Shown here: piece by piece, positions 54,216 through 63,595 of the stretch
Layout: each line of letters begins with the position of its first letter
Position numbering within the stretch: position 1 is the first letter of the stretch
Assembly (NCBI RefSeq): GCF_033343995.1
Contig: NZ_CP137573.1
Coordinates: 2,265,001-2,329,000 of the forward strand
Source of the DNA: Streptomyces sp. HUAS YS2
GTDB taxonomy: Bacteria; Actinomycetota; Actinomycetes; Streptomycetales; Streptomycetaceae
Length of the DNA stretch: 64,000 nucleotides
Direction of reading: 5' to 3'
Program-made: the position numbers and the translations under genes
The notes under the pieces: generated by a model
Databases searched by the model: none
The model's input: only the letters and a program-made list of their open reading frames with translations
What the model was told of the DNA's origin: nothing

Positions 54216-55529
54216 CTACGTGATCTTGACCGGATTGACGACGTCGGCGACGAGCACCAGCAGCGTGAAGCAGACGAAGACGCCCGCGACCACGTACGCG
54301 ACCGGCATCAGCTTCGCGACGTCGAACGGGCCCGGGTCGGGCCGCTTGAACAGCCGCGCGGTGTGCCGGCGGATGGACTCCCACAGGGCGCCGGCGATGT
54401 GGCCGCCGTCGAGCGGGAGCAGCGGCAGCATGTTGAACAGGAACAGCGAGATGTTGAACATCACCAGGACGGACAGCATCATCGACAGGATCCGCTCGGG
54501 CGGGGCCTCCACGGCCATGATCTCGCCGGAGATCCTGGCCGCGCCGACCACGCCCACCGGGGAGTCCTGCTTGCGCTCGCCGTCGCCGAAGGCCGCGTCC
54601 CACAGGTCGGGGATCTTGCCCGGCAGGGCGATCACCGACTGCACGCCCGACTGCATGAGGTCGGTCATCCGGTCCACGGACTGGCCGAAGGTGAGCGGCA
54701 GGACCTCGGTCTGGGACTGGAAGCCCAGGTAGCCGGCCTTGACCGTGGTCAGCGGCTGGACGACCTTGCCGTCCTCGTCCTTCTTCAGCACCTTGTTCTC
54801 GATGAGCGTCGGGTGCAGGTCGAGCTGCTTGCCGGCCCGCTCGACGGTGAGGGTGGCGGGGCCGATGGTGTCGCGGATGCGGTCCGAGAGGGTGTTCCAG
54901 TCCTCGACGGGCTGCCCGTTGAACGCGACGATCTTGTCGCCCTTGAGCAGCCCGGCCGCGTGCGCGGGCGAGACCGGGTCGGTCGTGGCGCACTGCTCGC
55001 GCTGCTTGCCCTTCGGGCTCTGCTCGATCACGCACTTCTGGACGCCGCCGACCTTGGTCGTCTGCGTCTCGTAGCCGAGGATCATCGAGCTGCCGAAGAA
55101 GACCACGGCGGCCAGGATCAGGTTCATGAACGGGCCGGCGAACATCACGATCACGCGCTTCCACGGCTTGCGCGTGTAGAAGAGCCGGTCCTCGTCGCCG
55201 GGCTGGAGCTCCTCGAAGGAGGCCTCTCGCGCGTCCTCGATCATGCTGCGCCAGGGTGAGGTGGAACGGGCCTCGATCCGGCCGTCCTTGCCGGGCGGGA
55301 ACATGCCGATCATGCGGATGTAGCCGCCGGCCGGGATGGCCTTGAAGCCGTACTCCGTCTCGCCCTTCTTCCGCGACCAGACGGTCGGGCCGAAGCCGAC
55401 CATGTACTGCGGCACCCGGATGCCGAACAGCTTGGCCGTGGAGAGGTGGCCCAGCTCGTGCCACGCGATGGAGATGAGCAGCCCCAACGCGAACAGCACG
55501 ATGCCGAGGACCGTGAGGAGTGTGGTCAT
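54216..55529 (-). CDS. rseP: Site-2 zinc metalloprotease, RseP/RasP family
   Basis: This intramembrane M50 protease cuts anti-sigma factors and other membrane proteins. The 437-residue protein has HELGH at residues 24-28 in the first helix and a PDZ-like segment in the middle ([30 protein letters not shown]). The second active-site motif is [13 protein letters not shown] near 370, and about four membrane helices are present. It overlaps the dxr stop by four bases (ATGA). The dxr-rseP-ispG order is conserved in actinobacteria (Rip1 in mycobacteria). Confidence 0.95.
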   Translation of the reverse strand: MTTLLTVLGIVLFALGLLISIAWHELGHLSTAKLFGIRVPQYMVGFGPTVWSRKKGETEYGFKAIPAGGYIRMIGMFPPGKDGRIEARSTSPWRSMIEDAREASFEELQPGDEDRLFYTRKPWKRVIVMFAGPFMNLILAAVVFFGSSMILGYETQTTKVGGVQKCVIEQSPKGKQREQCATTDPVSPAHAAGLLKGDKIVAFNGQPVEDWNTLSDRIRDTIGPATLTVERAGKQLDLHPTLIENKVLKKDEDGKVVQPLTTVKAGYLGFQSQTEVLPLTFGQSVDRMTDLMQSGVQSVIALPGKIPDLWDAAFGDGERKQDSPVGVVGAARISGEIMAVEAPPERILSMMLSVLVMFNISLFLFNMLPLLPLDGGHIAGALWESIRRHTARLFKRPDPGPFDVAKLMPVAYVVAGVFVCFTLLVLVADVVNPVKIT

Positions 55530-56827
55530 GCGCGCGCCTCCACGCTGGACTTCGCCGCCAGTTCCCGGGCCCGGGCACGGGCCCAGGTCTCCGCTTCGAG
55601 GACGTCCGAGACCGTCAGGGAGGTTCCCGTGGGGGTTCCGCTCCGCTTCGCTCCGCCTTCGGCCGTGCTTTTTCTGTTCTCAGAAGTGCCGAAGCGCTCC
55701 GCGACGACGGCCGTGACCGTGTCCATGATCCCGTTGAACGGCAGCCGGCCGTCCAGGAACGCGGCCACGCACTCCTCGTTCGCGGCATTGAACACCGCCG
55801 GGGCCGTGCCGCCCAGCTCGCCCACGTGTCGGGCGAGTCCGACGGACGGGAACGCCTCGGTGTCGAGCGGGAAGAACTCCCAGGTCGATGCCTTGGACCA
55901 GTCGAAGGCGGGGGCCGCGTCCGGCACCCGTTCGGGCCAGCCGATGCCGATGGCGATCGGGCCGCGCATGTCCGGCGGGGTGGCCTGGGCGAGCGTGGAG
56001 CCGTCGGTGAACTCGACCATGGAGTGCACGTACGACTGCGGGTGGACGACGACCTCGATGCGGTCGAAGGGGATGTCGTAGAGGAGGTGCGCCTCGATGA
56101 CCTCCAGGCCCTTGTTCACCAGGGTGGCGCTGTTCACCGTGATCACCGGGCCCATCGCCCAGGTCGGGTGGGCCAGCGCGTCCTCGCGCGTGACGTTCGC
56201 CAGCTCCGCGCGGGTACGGCCGCGGAACGGGCCGCCGGAGGCGGTGACGACGAGCTTGCGGACGTCGGCGCGGGTGCCGGCGGCGAGCGCCTGGAACAGG
56301 GCGGCGTGCTCGGAGTCGACCGGGATGATCTGGCCGGGCTTCGCCAGCGCCTTGACCAGCGGGCCGCCGACGATCAGCGACTCCTTGTTGGCCAGGGCGA
56401 GGGTGCGGCCCGCCTCCAGGGCGGCGAGCGTCGGCGCGAGGCCGATGGAGCCGGTGATGCCGTTGAGGACGGTGTGGCAGGGGGACGCGGCGAGCTGGGT
56501 GGCTGCGTCCGGGCCGGCCAGGATCTCCGGGAGGGGCTCCGAGCCGTACTGCCGCCCCAGCGCCTCCTTCAGCTCCGGCACCGCCTCCTCGCGGGCGACG
56601 GCCACCGTGTCGACCCCCAGCCGGTGCGCCTGCTCGGCGAGGAGCGCGACCCGGCCGCCGGACGCCGCGAGCGCGGTGACGCGGAAGCGGTCGGGGTTGC
56701 GCAGGACGAGGTCGACGGCCTGGGTGCCGATGGACCCGGTGGCGCCGAGGACGACGATGTCCCGGCGGCCTTCGGACGGGTCGAAGGCGGTGTGCGGGTC
56801 CGCGAGAGGTGAGGGGCGATCGCTCAT
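55526..56827 (-). CDS. dxr: 1-deoxy-D-xylulose 5-phosphate reductoisomerase
   Basis: Dxr makes MEP from DXP with NADPH, an early committed step of isoprenoid synthesis. The 433-residue product starts at ATG 56827 behind GGGGGG. It has the NADPH motif [16 protein letters not shown] near residue 26, [12 protein letters not shown], metal/substrate motifs [11 protein letters not shown] and TASGGPFRG, and [12 protein letters not shown]. Near residue 390, just before the C-terminal helix ([18 protein letters not shown]), it carries about 20 extra residues ([19 protein letters not shown]) that I do not recall from homologues. They are written with rare codons (AGA, AAA, TCT, ACT). Confidence 0.95.
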   Translation of the reverse strand: MSDRPSPLADPHTAFDPSEGRRDIVVLGATGSIGTQAVDLVLRNPDRFRVTALAASGGRVALLAEQAHRLGVDTVAVAREEAVPELKEALGRQYGSEPLPEILAGPDAATQLAASPCHTVLNGITGSIGLAPTLAALEAGRTLALANKESLIVGGPLVKALAKPGQIIPVDSEHAALFQALAAGTRADVRKLVVTASGGPFRGRTRAELANVTREDALAHPTWAMGPVITVNSATLVNKGLEVIEAHLLYDIPFDRIEVVVHPQSYVHSMVEFTDGSTLAQATPPDMRGPIAIGIGWPERVPDAAPAFDWSKASTWEFFPLDTEAFPSVGLARHVGELGGTAPAVFNAANEECVAAFLDGRLPFNGIMDTVTAVVAERFGTSENRKSTAEGGAKRSGTPTGTSLTVSDVLEAETWARARARELAAKSSVEARA

Positions 56828-56877
56828 GCCCCCCATTCTTGCCGCATCCACGGACCGCTCGTGCCCCAGGTCGTGCC

Positions 56878-57636
56878 TCAGGTCCGGGCCGCCCCCCGGA
56901 ACTTCTTCCACTGGGCGTCGATCACCTCGGCCGGCACGCCCCCGATGTCCTTGGTGTCGGTGATGTCGGCCCGGAAGGCGAGGGTGGTGGTGCCCGCACG
57001 GACGACGGTGAGGTACTCGTACAGCGTCAGCGCGCCCTTGACGTCGAGGATCGTGAACCGGAACGCCACCGCCTCGTCGCCGATCTTCGGGGCGGGCAGC
57101 GTCTCGACCTTCAGGTACTTCGCCTGCGCGACCGCCCGCTGCTCGACGAACCCGGCGGCGCACTGCTTCCCGGCGGTGTTCAGGTTCTTCAGGACGGTCT
57201 TCGCGCCGTCCGCCCCGTACGCGCGGAGGGTGACGGCGACGGTGGTGCCGACCGTCTCCTCCGGGATGTCGGCCTTGCGGTGCACCTCGGCGGCCGGGTC
57301 GGGGTCCGCGACGTCCTCGGCGAGGCTGACCAGCGGCTGGCAGACGGCCGGATCGGCGGTGTACGCCTCGCCCAGGGGCGCGCCGAGGGTGTAGTCGGAG
57401 ACCGTGTACTTCCCGGCCTTCTCACCGTCCGTGAGGGCGGCGGCCTTGAGCTGCGCCTCGGTGAGCGCGCCGGCGGTGGGGACGGGCGAGGTGGAGGCGG
57501 GGGCGGAGGGGGATGCCTCCGGCCTCGGCTTGTCGTCGCTCTCCGGCGTGCTGCTGCAGCCGGTCAGCAGCACCCCCGTGAGGGCGGCGGCCGCCCCTGC
57601 CTTCCGAAGTCCCGTGCTCTTCCCCGTGCCGAACAT
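56878..57636 (-). CDS. Lipoprotein, unknown function
   Basis: The 252-residue protein has a lipoprotein signal (KAGAAAALTGVLLTGC, lipobox LTGC near residue 27) and a Pro/Ser/Ala linker. A soluble domain follows with repeated beta-strand-like segments such as VGTTVAVTLRAYGADGAKTVLKNL and TTLAFRADITDTKD. Two conserved-looking cysteines (AVCQPL, GKQCAAGF) may form a disulfide. It fits a class of Streptomyces extracytoplasmic lipoproteins of unknown role. It lies 60 bases after the EPSP-synthase-like gene and 50 before dxr, all on one strand. Confidence 0.85.
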   Translation of the reverse strand: MFGTGKSTGLRKAGAAAALTGVLLTGCSSTPESDDKPRPEASPSAPASTSPVPTAGALTEAQLKAAALTDGEKAGKYTVSDYTLGAPLGEAYTADPAVCQPLVSLAEDVADPDPAAEVHRKADIPEETVGTTVAVTLRAYGADGAKTVLKNLNTAGKQCAAGFVEQRAVAQAKYLKVETLPAPKIGDEAVAFRFTILDVKGALTLYEYLTVVRAGTTTLAFRADITDTKDIGGVPAEVIDAQWKKFRGAART

Positions 57637-57696
57637 GCCCAGCCCCTATCGGTGATGATCGTGAACCCGCCCGATTATCGGCGGTCGGCGCGGCGC

Positions 57697-58956
57697 TCAG
57701 ACAGCGGCCCTGCGGAACTCCTCGAAGACGTGGTGGAACTCGGGGAAGGTCTTGCGGACGCAGCCGGGGTCGTCGAAGGAGATTCCGGGGGTGCGCAGGG
57801 CGGTCACCGCGAAGGACATGACGATGCGGTGGTCGCCGTGCGTGGCGATCTCGGCCGGGCCCGTCGGCGTGCCGGGCTGGATCTCGATCCAGTCGGGGCC
57901 GGTGCGCACGGTGATGCCCAGGCGGCGGAGGTTCTCGGCGCAGGCGTCGAGCCGGTCGCACTCCTTGACGCGGGTGTTCGCGACGTCCTCGATGCGGACC
58001 GGGCCGTCGGTGAAGGGCGCGAGGGCGGCGAGGGTCGGCATGGTGTCGGAGATGTCGCGCATGTTGACGGTCAGTCCGCGCAGGGTCCCGGTGCCGGTGA
58101 CGGTGGTGCCCTCGGCGGTGACGGACACGTCGGCGCCCATGCGGCGCAGGACGTCGACGAAGGCGAGGTCGCCCTGGAGGGCGCCGGTGCCGAGGCCGGG
58201 GACGGTGACGGAGCGGCCGGCGTCGAGGGCGGCGGCGGCGAAGAAGTAGCTGGAGGTGGAGGCGTCGGGCTCGACGGCGTAGGTCGTGGCCGTGTAGCCG
58301 GTCGGCTCGACGGTGTACGTGCGGCCCGCGGGCCCGTCCTCGCGGGTCACCCGGGCGCCGAAGGCCCGCATCATCGCGAGGGTGATCTCGACGTACGGCT
58401 CCGACACCAGGTCGGTGACGGTGATCGCGAGCCCCTCGGCGGTCAGCGGGCCGAGCATCAGCAGCGCGGTGAGGTACTGGGACGACTCGCCGGCGTCGAG
58501 GGTGAGCGGCCCGCCCTTGATGCCGCGGGCGGTGACGGTGAGCGGGTGGTGGCCCTCCTGCGCCTCGTGCCGGAGGTCGACGCCGAGGGTGCGCAGGGCG
58601 GTGGTGAGCGGGCCGAGGGGACGGCGGCGCATCTGCGCGGAGGCGTCGAAGCGGTACGTGCCGTGGCCGGCGGCGACGAGCGCCGGCAGGAACCGGGCGG
58701 TGGTGGCGCCGTCGCGGCAGTACACCTCGGCGGTGTCGTGGGCGGGTCCCTCGGGCCGCCCGGTGATGTGCCAGGCACCGGGCTCCTGCCGCACCTCGTA
58801 GCCGAGGGCCTTCAACCCCTCGGCGAAGCCCTCGCTGTCGTCGGAACGCAGCGGCTTGAGGAGCGTGGTGGTCCCGCGGGCGGCGGCGGCGAGGAAGAGC
58901 GCGCGGGCGGTGACGGACTTGGAGCCGGGGATGTCGATGACGGTCACGCGAGCCAT
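57697..58956 (-). CDS. aroA: EPSP synthase family protein (AroA paralogue with altered PEP-site loop)
   Basis: The 419-residue protein belongs to the 3-phosphoshikimate 1-carboxyvinyltransferase family. It has PGSKSVTARAL near residue 10, ESSQYLTALLML, and RVKECDRLDA. ATHGDHRIVMSFAV and DPGCVRKTFPEF near the end keep the catalytic Lys, Arg, Asp and Glu positions. Two loops differ from ordinary AroA. NR in the first motif is AR, and the PEP-contact loop NAGTAMRP reads DGATTARF, so alanine replaces the Gly96 equivalent. It may be the shikimate enzyme or a specialised paralogue. A GTG at 58947 is an equally possible start, with AGG at better spacing. A lipoprotein gene follows. Confidence 0.85.
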   Translation of the reverse strand: MARVTVIDIPGSKSVTARALFLAAAARGTTTLLKPLRSDDSEGFAEGLKALGYEVRQEPGAWHITGRPEGPAHDTAEVYCRDGATTARFLPALVAAGHGTYRFDASAQMRRRPLGPLTTALRTLGVDLRHEAQEGHHPLTVTARGIKGGPLTLDAGESSQYLTALLMLGPLTAEGLAITVTDLVSEPYVEITLAMMRAFGARVTREDGPAGRTYTVEPTGYTATTYAVEPDASTSSYFFAAAALDAGRSVTVPGLGTGALQGDLAFVDVLRRMGADVSVTAEGTTVTGTGTLRGLTVNMRDISDTMPTLAALAPFTDGPVRIEDVANTRVKECDRLDACAENLRRLGITVRTGPDWIEIQPGTPTGPAEIATHGDHRIVMSFAVTALRTPGISFDDPGCVRKTFPEFHHVFEEFRRAAV

Positions 58957-59037
58957 CCTGCCGGTCGGCGCGCCCCGGCGGTCGCCCGTTCCGTCATCCG
59001 AAACGGGACGAAGGCCGTCCCGCCCCTCCCCCGCAGT

Positions 59038-59293
59038 TGTGGGCAATCGTTCCGCAGGGCGGAACCGGTGGGCACAACGGAACGGCGCCCTTGGCGGGCG
59101 CCTCCGCCTCATGCTCGTACCCGCACCCCGTGGGCGCCGTGCCTTGCAAGCGCGCCGCGCCCGGGGTGCGGGCAGGAGCATGTGCGGAACGCGCCCGCAG
59201 GGGCGCCGTCCCGTGTGCCCACCCTCCCCCCAAGCTCTCGGCTTCGCTCGAGCAGGGGGGACCCCCATCGCCCCTGCGGGACGATTGCCCACA
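59038..59293. repeat. Palindromic intergenic element with terminal inverted repeats (MITE-like)
   Basis: This fills most of the 381-base gap between the acyl-CoA dehydrogenase stop and the EPSP-synthase-like start. Ends 59038-59059 and 59272-59293 are inverted repeats with 21 of 22 bases matching (TGTGGGCAATCGTTCCGCAG and its complement). Inside, 59067-59090 pairs with 59201-59223 and 59112-59130 pairs with 59162-59180 (17 of 19), so the whole unit folds as a nested cruciform. No ORF in it looks coding. I recall similar GTGGGCAATCGTTCC and CTCGGCTTCGCTCGAGC sequences between genes in many Streptomyces. Confidence 0.75.
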
Positions 59294-59337
59294 CGGCGGC
59301 GGGGGGCAGCGCCACACGGGGTGGGGTGCCCACACCG

Positions 59338-61263
59338 CTACGGGATCTTGCGGTGGGCGTTCTGTTCGGTGGTGGGGCCCGGGGTCGCGTCGGCGATCCA
59401 GGGGGCCGTGCCGGAGGGGTCGATGATGCCCGCTTCCAGCCACTCGTACGCGCCGTCCAGGACGCCCTCCACGATGCGTCGGTCGACATCGTCCGTGTTG
59501 GACCAGAGGCGGCCGAACAGCTCCTCCACCCGCAGCCGGGACTGTCGGCAGAACGCGTCCGCGAGCCGGTACGACTCGCGGCCGTGGTCGCCGGCCTCCC
59601 GCAGGTGCGCGGCCCGTACGCACGCCGCGCTCATGGCGAACAGCTCCGCGCCGATGTCGACGATCCGGCCGAGGAACGCCTGCTTGGTCTCCATCCGGCC
59701 CTGCCACCGCGACATCGCGTAGAACGTCGAGCGGGCGAGCTTGCGCGAGGTCCGCTCCACGTACCGGACGTGCGTCGCGAGTTCGCCGAACTCCGCGTAC
59801 GCGCCCGGCACCTGGCCCGGTCCGGCGACCAGCTTCGGCAGCCAGCGGGCGTAGAAGCCGCCCGCCCTTGCCCCGGCCCGCGCCTTGTCGGAGAGGGACT
59901 TGTCGGGGTCGATGATGTCGCCGGCGACGGCAAGGTGCGCGTCCACGGCCTCGCGGGCGATCAGCAGGTGCATGATCTCCGTGGAGCCCTCGAAGATCCG
60001 GTTGATCCGCAGGTCGCGCAGCAACTGCTCGGCGGGGACGGCACGTTCGCCGCGCGCGGCAAGCGACGCGGCGGTCTCGTAGCCACGCCCGCCGCGGATC
60101 TGGACCAGTTCGTCGGCCATCAGCCAGGCCATTTCGGAGCCGTACAGCTTGGCGAGCGCCGCCTCGATGCGGATGTCGTTGCGGTCCTCGTCGGCCATCT
60201 GGGAGGCCAGGTCGACCATCGCCTCCAGGGCGAAGGTGGTGGCCGCGATGAAGGAGATCTTCGTGCCGACGGCCTCGTGCCTCGCGACCGGCCTGCCCCA
60301 CTGCTCGCGGACCGCCGACCACTCGCGGGCGATCTTCAGGCACCACTTGCCCGCGCCGACGCAGGCGGCGGGCAGCGAGAGCCGGCCGGTGTTGAGGGTG
60401 GTGAGCGCGATCTTGAGGCCGGCGCCCTCGGGGCCGATCCGGTTCGCCGCGGGCACCCGGACGGCGTGGAAGCGGGTGACGCCGTTCTCCAGGCCGCGCA
60501 GGCCCATGAAGGCGTTGCGGTGCTCGACGGTGATGCCGGGCGAGTCGGCCTCGACGACGAAGGCGGTGATGCCGCCGCGGTGGCCCTCGGACTTCGGGAC
60601 GCGGGCCATGACGACGAGCAGGTCGGCGACGACGCCGTTGGTGGTCCACAGCTTCACGCCGTCGACGACGTACGTGTCGTCGCCGTCCGGCACCGCGGTG
60701 GTGGCGAGCCGGGCCGGGTCGGAGCCGACGTCCGGCTCGGTGAGCAGGAAGGCCGAGATGTCCGTACGGGCCAGCCGGGGCAGGAACGCGTCCTTCTGCT
60801 CCTGCGTGCCGAAGAGCTTCAGCGGCTGCGGTACGCCGATCGACTGATGCGCGGAGAGCATCGCGCCCAGCGCGGGGCTGACGGAGCCGACGAGTGCCAG
60901 CGCCTTGTTGTAGTACACCTGGGTGAGGCCGAGCCCGCCGTACTTGGGGTCGATCTTCATGCCGAGCGCGCCCAGCTCCTTGAGGCCGGTGACGACCTCG
61001 TCGGGGACGCGGGCCTCGCGCTCGATGCGCACGCCGTCGACGCGGGTCTCGCAGAACTCGCGGAGCCTCGCGAGGAAGGCCTCGCCACGCCGGACGTCCT
61101 CGTCCGCGGGCAGCGGGTGCGGGTGGACGAGGTCCAGCCGGAACCGGCCGAGGAAGAGTTCCTTGGCGAAACTGGGTTTGCGCCAGTCCTGCTCGCGCGC
61201 CGCCTCGGCGACCTGTCGCGCTTCTCTTTCGGTGACCTTGGGCCGCTGGGTGGGTGCGGTCAT
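59338..61263 (-). CDS. Acyl-CoA dehydrogenase
   Basis: This flavoenzyme is 641 residues, longer than the usual 380-400. The central ACAD fold has FLLTEPDVGSDPARLATTAV (FAD-binding, near 170), GVKLWTTNGVVADLLVVMARV, RHEAVGTKISFIAATTFALEAMVDL, and the catalytic glutamate in RINRIFEGSTEIMHLLIAREAVD (near 425-435). A 90-residue N-terminal extension and a C-terminal helical domain of about 190 residues place it with the very-long-chain ACAD9/VLCAD-like bacterial group. Its substrate is unknown; beta-oxidation is likely. The start ATG is preceded by GAGGTGAG. The repeat element begins 45 bases after its stop. Confidence 0.92.
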   Translation of the reverse strand: MTAPTQRPKVTEREARQVAEAAREQDWRKPSFAKELFLGRFRLDLVHPHPLPADEDVRRGEAFLARLREFCETRVDGVRIEREARVPDEVVTGLKELGALGMKIDPKYGGLGLTQVYYNKALALVGSVSPALGAMLSAHQSIGVPQPLKLFGTQEQKDAFLPRLARTDISAFLLTEPDVGSDPARLATTAVPDGDDTYVVDGVKLWTTNGVVADLLVVMARVPKSEGHRGGITAFVVEADSPGITVEHRNAFMGLRGLENGVTRFHAVRVPAANRIGPEGAGLKIALTTLNTGRLSLPAACVGAGKWCLKIAREWSAVREQWGRPVARHEAVGTKISFIAATTFALEAMVDLASQMADEDRNDIRIEAALAKLYGSEMAWLMADELVQIRGGRGYETAASLAARGERAVPAEQLLRDLRINRIFEGSTEIMHLLIAREAVDAHLAVAGDIIDPDKSLSDKARAGARAGGFYARWLPKLVAGPGQVPGAYAEFGELATHVRYVERTSRKLARSTFYAMSRWQGRMETKQAFLGRIVDIGAELFAMSAACVRAAHLREAGDHGRESYRLADAFCRQSRLRVEELFGRLWSNTDDVDRRIVEGVLDGAYEWLEAGIIDPSGTAPWIADATPGPTTEQNAHRKIP

Positions 61264-61396
61264 GAGGAGCTCACCTCGCCGCTCGTCGGGGGCTTGTGGC
61301 TACTCGACCGTAGTACCCGATTTCCGGTGGTTCGGAAAGACGGGAGGACGGCCGGGAGCCCCCGGGCGGCGGTCCGATGCGGTTCCTCCGGTGGCG

Positions 61397-61801
61397 CTAC
61401 TTCCACTCCCACAGCTTGGCGGTGGCCTTGCCGTCGGCGGTCACATGGAACTCGTAGACACCGGCGACACCGTTGAGCCGGCTGAAGCGGTCGGCGGTGG
61501 TCTCGAAGTAGAGGGCGCCGCGCCAGTCGACCGCGCCGGTGTCGTCGAAGGTGCCGACGCCGGAGCCGTGCCAGGTGACGGTCTCGCCCTCCTTGGTCAT
61601 GGTGAAGCCCTGTCCTTCGCCCCAGAGGGTGCCGTCGGCGCGCAGGACGGATTCGTACGTGCCCAGGTCCTCGATCTCGACTCCCAGCATGGTGCCGGTC
61701 GCCTGGAAGGAGGCCTCGATGACGGGGTGACCGCCGTCGGTGGACAGCACCCGCATCCCTGTGGTCTGGCCCTGTTCCTCGCCTATCAGGTCGCCGAGCA
61801 T
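61397..61801 (-). CDS. Conserved hypothetical protein, beta-rich
   Basis: I do not recognise a named function. The 134-residue product starts at ATG 61801 behind GGAGAGGAG and reads MLGDLIGEEQGQTTGMRVLS. It has alternating short strands and Gly turns (LGVEIEDLGTYESVLRADGTLWGEGQGF; GDF-like TWHGSGVGTFDDTGAVDWRGALYFETTADRFSRLNGVAGVYEFHV) and ends AKLWEWK. That pattern suggests a small beta-barrel of the kind found in DUF3224/allene-oxide-cyclase-like proteins, which is a guess from strand spacing. No signal or membrane segment is seen. It is 133 bases from the acyl-CoA dehydrogenase start. Confidence 0.75.
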   Translation of the reverse strand: MLGDLIGEEQGQTTGMRVLSTDGGHPVIEASFQATGTMLGVEIEDLGTYESVLRADGTLWGEGQGFTMTKEGETVTWHGSGVGTFDDTGAVDWRGALYFETTADRFSRLNGVAGVYEFHVTADGKATAKLWEWK

Positions 61802-61913
61802 GATGGAACTCCTCTCCGACTCGGCGGATTTCCCCCTCTCTTCTTCCGGACTACGCCGGACGGGGGATGCCGTCAACCGGAGGGCGGGCACGCGAAGACC
61901 GAGCGGAAACGAG

Positions 61914-61950
61914 GACGGCCGGAGCCCCCGCACAGTGGGCTCCGGCCGTC
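61914..61950 (-). terminator. Second of two terminator hairpins after the aldehyde dehydrogenase gene
   Basis: Perfect 14-base arms (GACGGCCGGAGCCC / GGGCTCCGGCCGTC) with a nine-base loop. It is the more distal of two hairpins in tandem. Confidence 0.83.
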
Positions 61951-61961
61951 GGTCTCGGTGC

Positions 61962-61993
61962 GTACGGGCGTACGTGTCGGCGTACGCCCGTAC
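61962..61993 (-). terminator. First of two terminator hairpins after the aldehyde dehydrogenase gene
   Basis: Perfect 13-base arms (GTACGGGCGTACG / CGTACGCCCGTAC) with a six-base loop start eight bases past the stop codon. Confidence 0.8.
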
Positions 61994-62000
61994 CGCGCTG

Positions 62001-63446
62001 CTAGAGCGCCAGGCCCGTGAGGACCAGGACGCGCTCGTAGGTGTAGTCGTCCATCGCGTACTTGACGCCCTCGCGGCCGACGCCGGACTTCTTGGCGCCT
62101 CCGTACGGCATCTGGTCGGCGCGGTAGGACGGGACGTCGCCGATGATCACGCCGCCGACCTCCAGGGCGCGGTGGGCGCGGAAGGCGGTCTGCAGGTCGT
62201 GGGTGAAGACGCCGGCCTGGAGGCCGAAGTCCGAGTCGTTGACCGCGGCGAACGCCTCGGCCTCGCCGTCCACCTTGGCGACGGTCAGCACCGGGCCGAA
62301 GACCTCGGCGCGGGCCAGGGTGACGTCGGCGGGCAGCTCGGTGAGGACGGTCGGGGCGTACGAGGCGCCCTCGCGCTTGCCGCCGGCGAGCAGCTTGGCG
62401 CCGGCCGCGACGGCCTCGTCGACCCAGGACTCGACGCGCTTGGCGGCGTTCTCGTCGACCAGCGGGCCGACGTCGGTGGCGTCGTCCGTCGGGTCGCCGG
62501 TGACCTGCGCCTCGACGGCGGCGACGATCTTCGGCAGCAGCCGGTCGTACACGGCGGCGTCGGCGATCACGCGCTGCACGGAGATGCAGGACTGGCCGCC
62601 CTGGTAGTTGGAGAAGGTGGCGATGCGGGTCGCCGCCCAGTCCAGGTCGGCCTCGGAGGCCCAGTCGCCGAGGACGACGGCGGCGGCGTTGCCGCCGAGC
62701 TCCAGGGTGCAGTGCTTGTGCGGCACGGACTCCTGGATGGCGTAGCCGACCTTGTCGGAGCCGGTGAAGGAGATGACCGGGAGGCGCTCGTCCTGGACGA
62801 GGGCGGGCATCCGGTCGTTCGGCACGGTCAGGACGGACCAGGAACCGGCCGGCAGGTCGGTCTCGGCCAGGATCTCGCCCAGGACGAGGGAGGAGATCGG
62901 GGTGGCCGGGGCCGGCTTGAGGATGATCGGGGCACCGACGGCGATGGCCGGGGCGACCTTGTGGGCGCTCAGGTTGAGCGGGAAGTTGAACGGCGCGATG
63001 CCGAGCACGACGCCCTTGGGGATGCGGCGGGTGAGGGCGAGCCGGCCGACGCCGCCGGCGTCGGTGTCCAGGCGCTGGGCCTCGCCGCTGTTGAAGCGGC
63101 GGGCCTCCTCGGCGGCCCAGCGGAACACGGAGACGGCACGGCCGACCTCGCCGCGGGCCCACTTGATGGGCTTGCCGTTCTCGGCGGAGATCAGCTGGGC
63201 GATCTCCTCGGTGCGCTCGGCGAGACGCTTCGCGACGTGGTCGAGGGCGGCGGCGCGGACGTGGGCCGGCGTGGCGGCGAACTCGTCCACGACGGCGTGG
63301 GCCGCGGCGACGGCCTCCTCGACCTGGGCCTCGGTGGGCACGCTGACCTTGCCGACGAGACGGCCGTCCCAGGAGGACGTGACGTCGAAGGTCGTCTCGC
63401 CGGTGGCCTCGCGGCCGGCGAGCCAGAAGGCGTGGGTGGCAGTCAT
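62001..63446 (-). CDS. NAD(P)-dependent aldehyde dehydrogenase
   Basis: This cytoplasmic enzyme oxidises an aldehyde to the acid. The 481-residue protein has the NAD-binding IAPFNFPLNLSAHKVAPAIA and ILKPAPATP (Lys177), SFTGSDKVG, the general-base glutamate in TLELGGN (Glu249) and the nucleophile in YQGGQSCISVQR (Cys287). The C-terminal motifs are EVFGPVLTVAKV and MPYGGAKKSGVGREG. It resembles the glyceraldehyde-3-phosphate/lactaldehyde/succinate-semialdehyde branch (NFPLN, GGQSC); I would not name the substrate. ATG 63446 starts MTATHAFWLAGREATG. It ends in tandem terminators and is 149 bases from the next gene upstream. Confidence 0.94.
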   Translation of the reverse strand: MTATHAFWLAGREATGETTFDVTSSWDGRLVGKVSVPTEAQVEEAVAAAHAVVDEFAATPAHVRAAALDHVAKRLAERTEEIAQLISAENGKPIKWARGEVGRAVSVFRWAAEEARRFNSGEAQRLDTDAGGVGRLALTRRIPKGVVLGIAPFNFPLNLSAHKVAPAIAVGAPIILKPAPATPISSLVLGEILAETDLPAGSWSVLTVPNDRMPALVQDERLPVISFTGSDKVGYAIQESVPHKHCTLELGGNAAAVVLGDWASEADLDWAATRIATFSNYQGGQSCISVQRVIADAAVYDRLLPKIVAAVEAQVTGDPTDDATDVGPLVDENAAKRVESWVDEAVAAGAKLLAGGKREGASYAPTVLTELPADVTLARAEVFGPVLTVAKVDGEAEAFAAVNDSDFGLQAGVFTHDLQTAFRAHRALEVGGVIIGDVPSYRADQMPYGGAKKSGVGREGVKYAMDDYTYERVLVLTGLAL

Positions 63447-63595
63447 TTGCGTGCCCGGCCCTTTCGTGTGCGGTCGTCGCGGAGTGGTGCTCGCGCTTGT
63501 CTTGGCTTCACGTTAGGGCCGGGCGGCCGGATGAGCGTTTGTCCGGGATGGAGTGGTGGCGCGGGGGTGCTGTCCGCTTTGGCCGAAGCGGCAGG

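Noticed and set aside
56809..61476. 1555-codon plus-strand frame opposite the lipoprotein, EPSP-synthase-like and acyl-CoA dehydrogenase genes
   Set aside because: It crosses three well-supported minus-strand genes and the palindromic element with no recognisable domain, so it is an antisense artefact.
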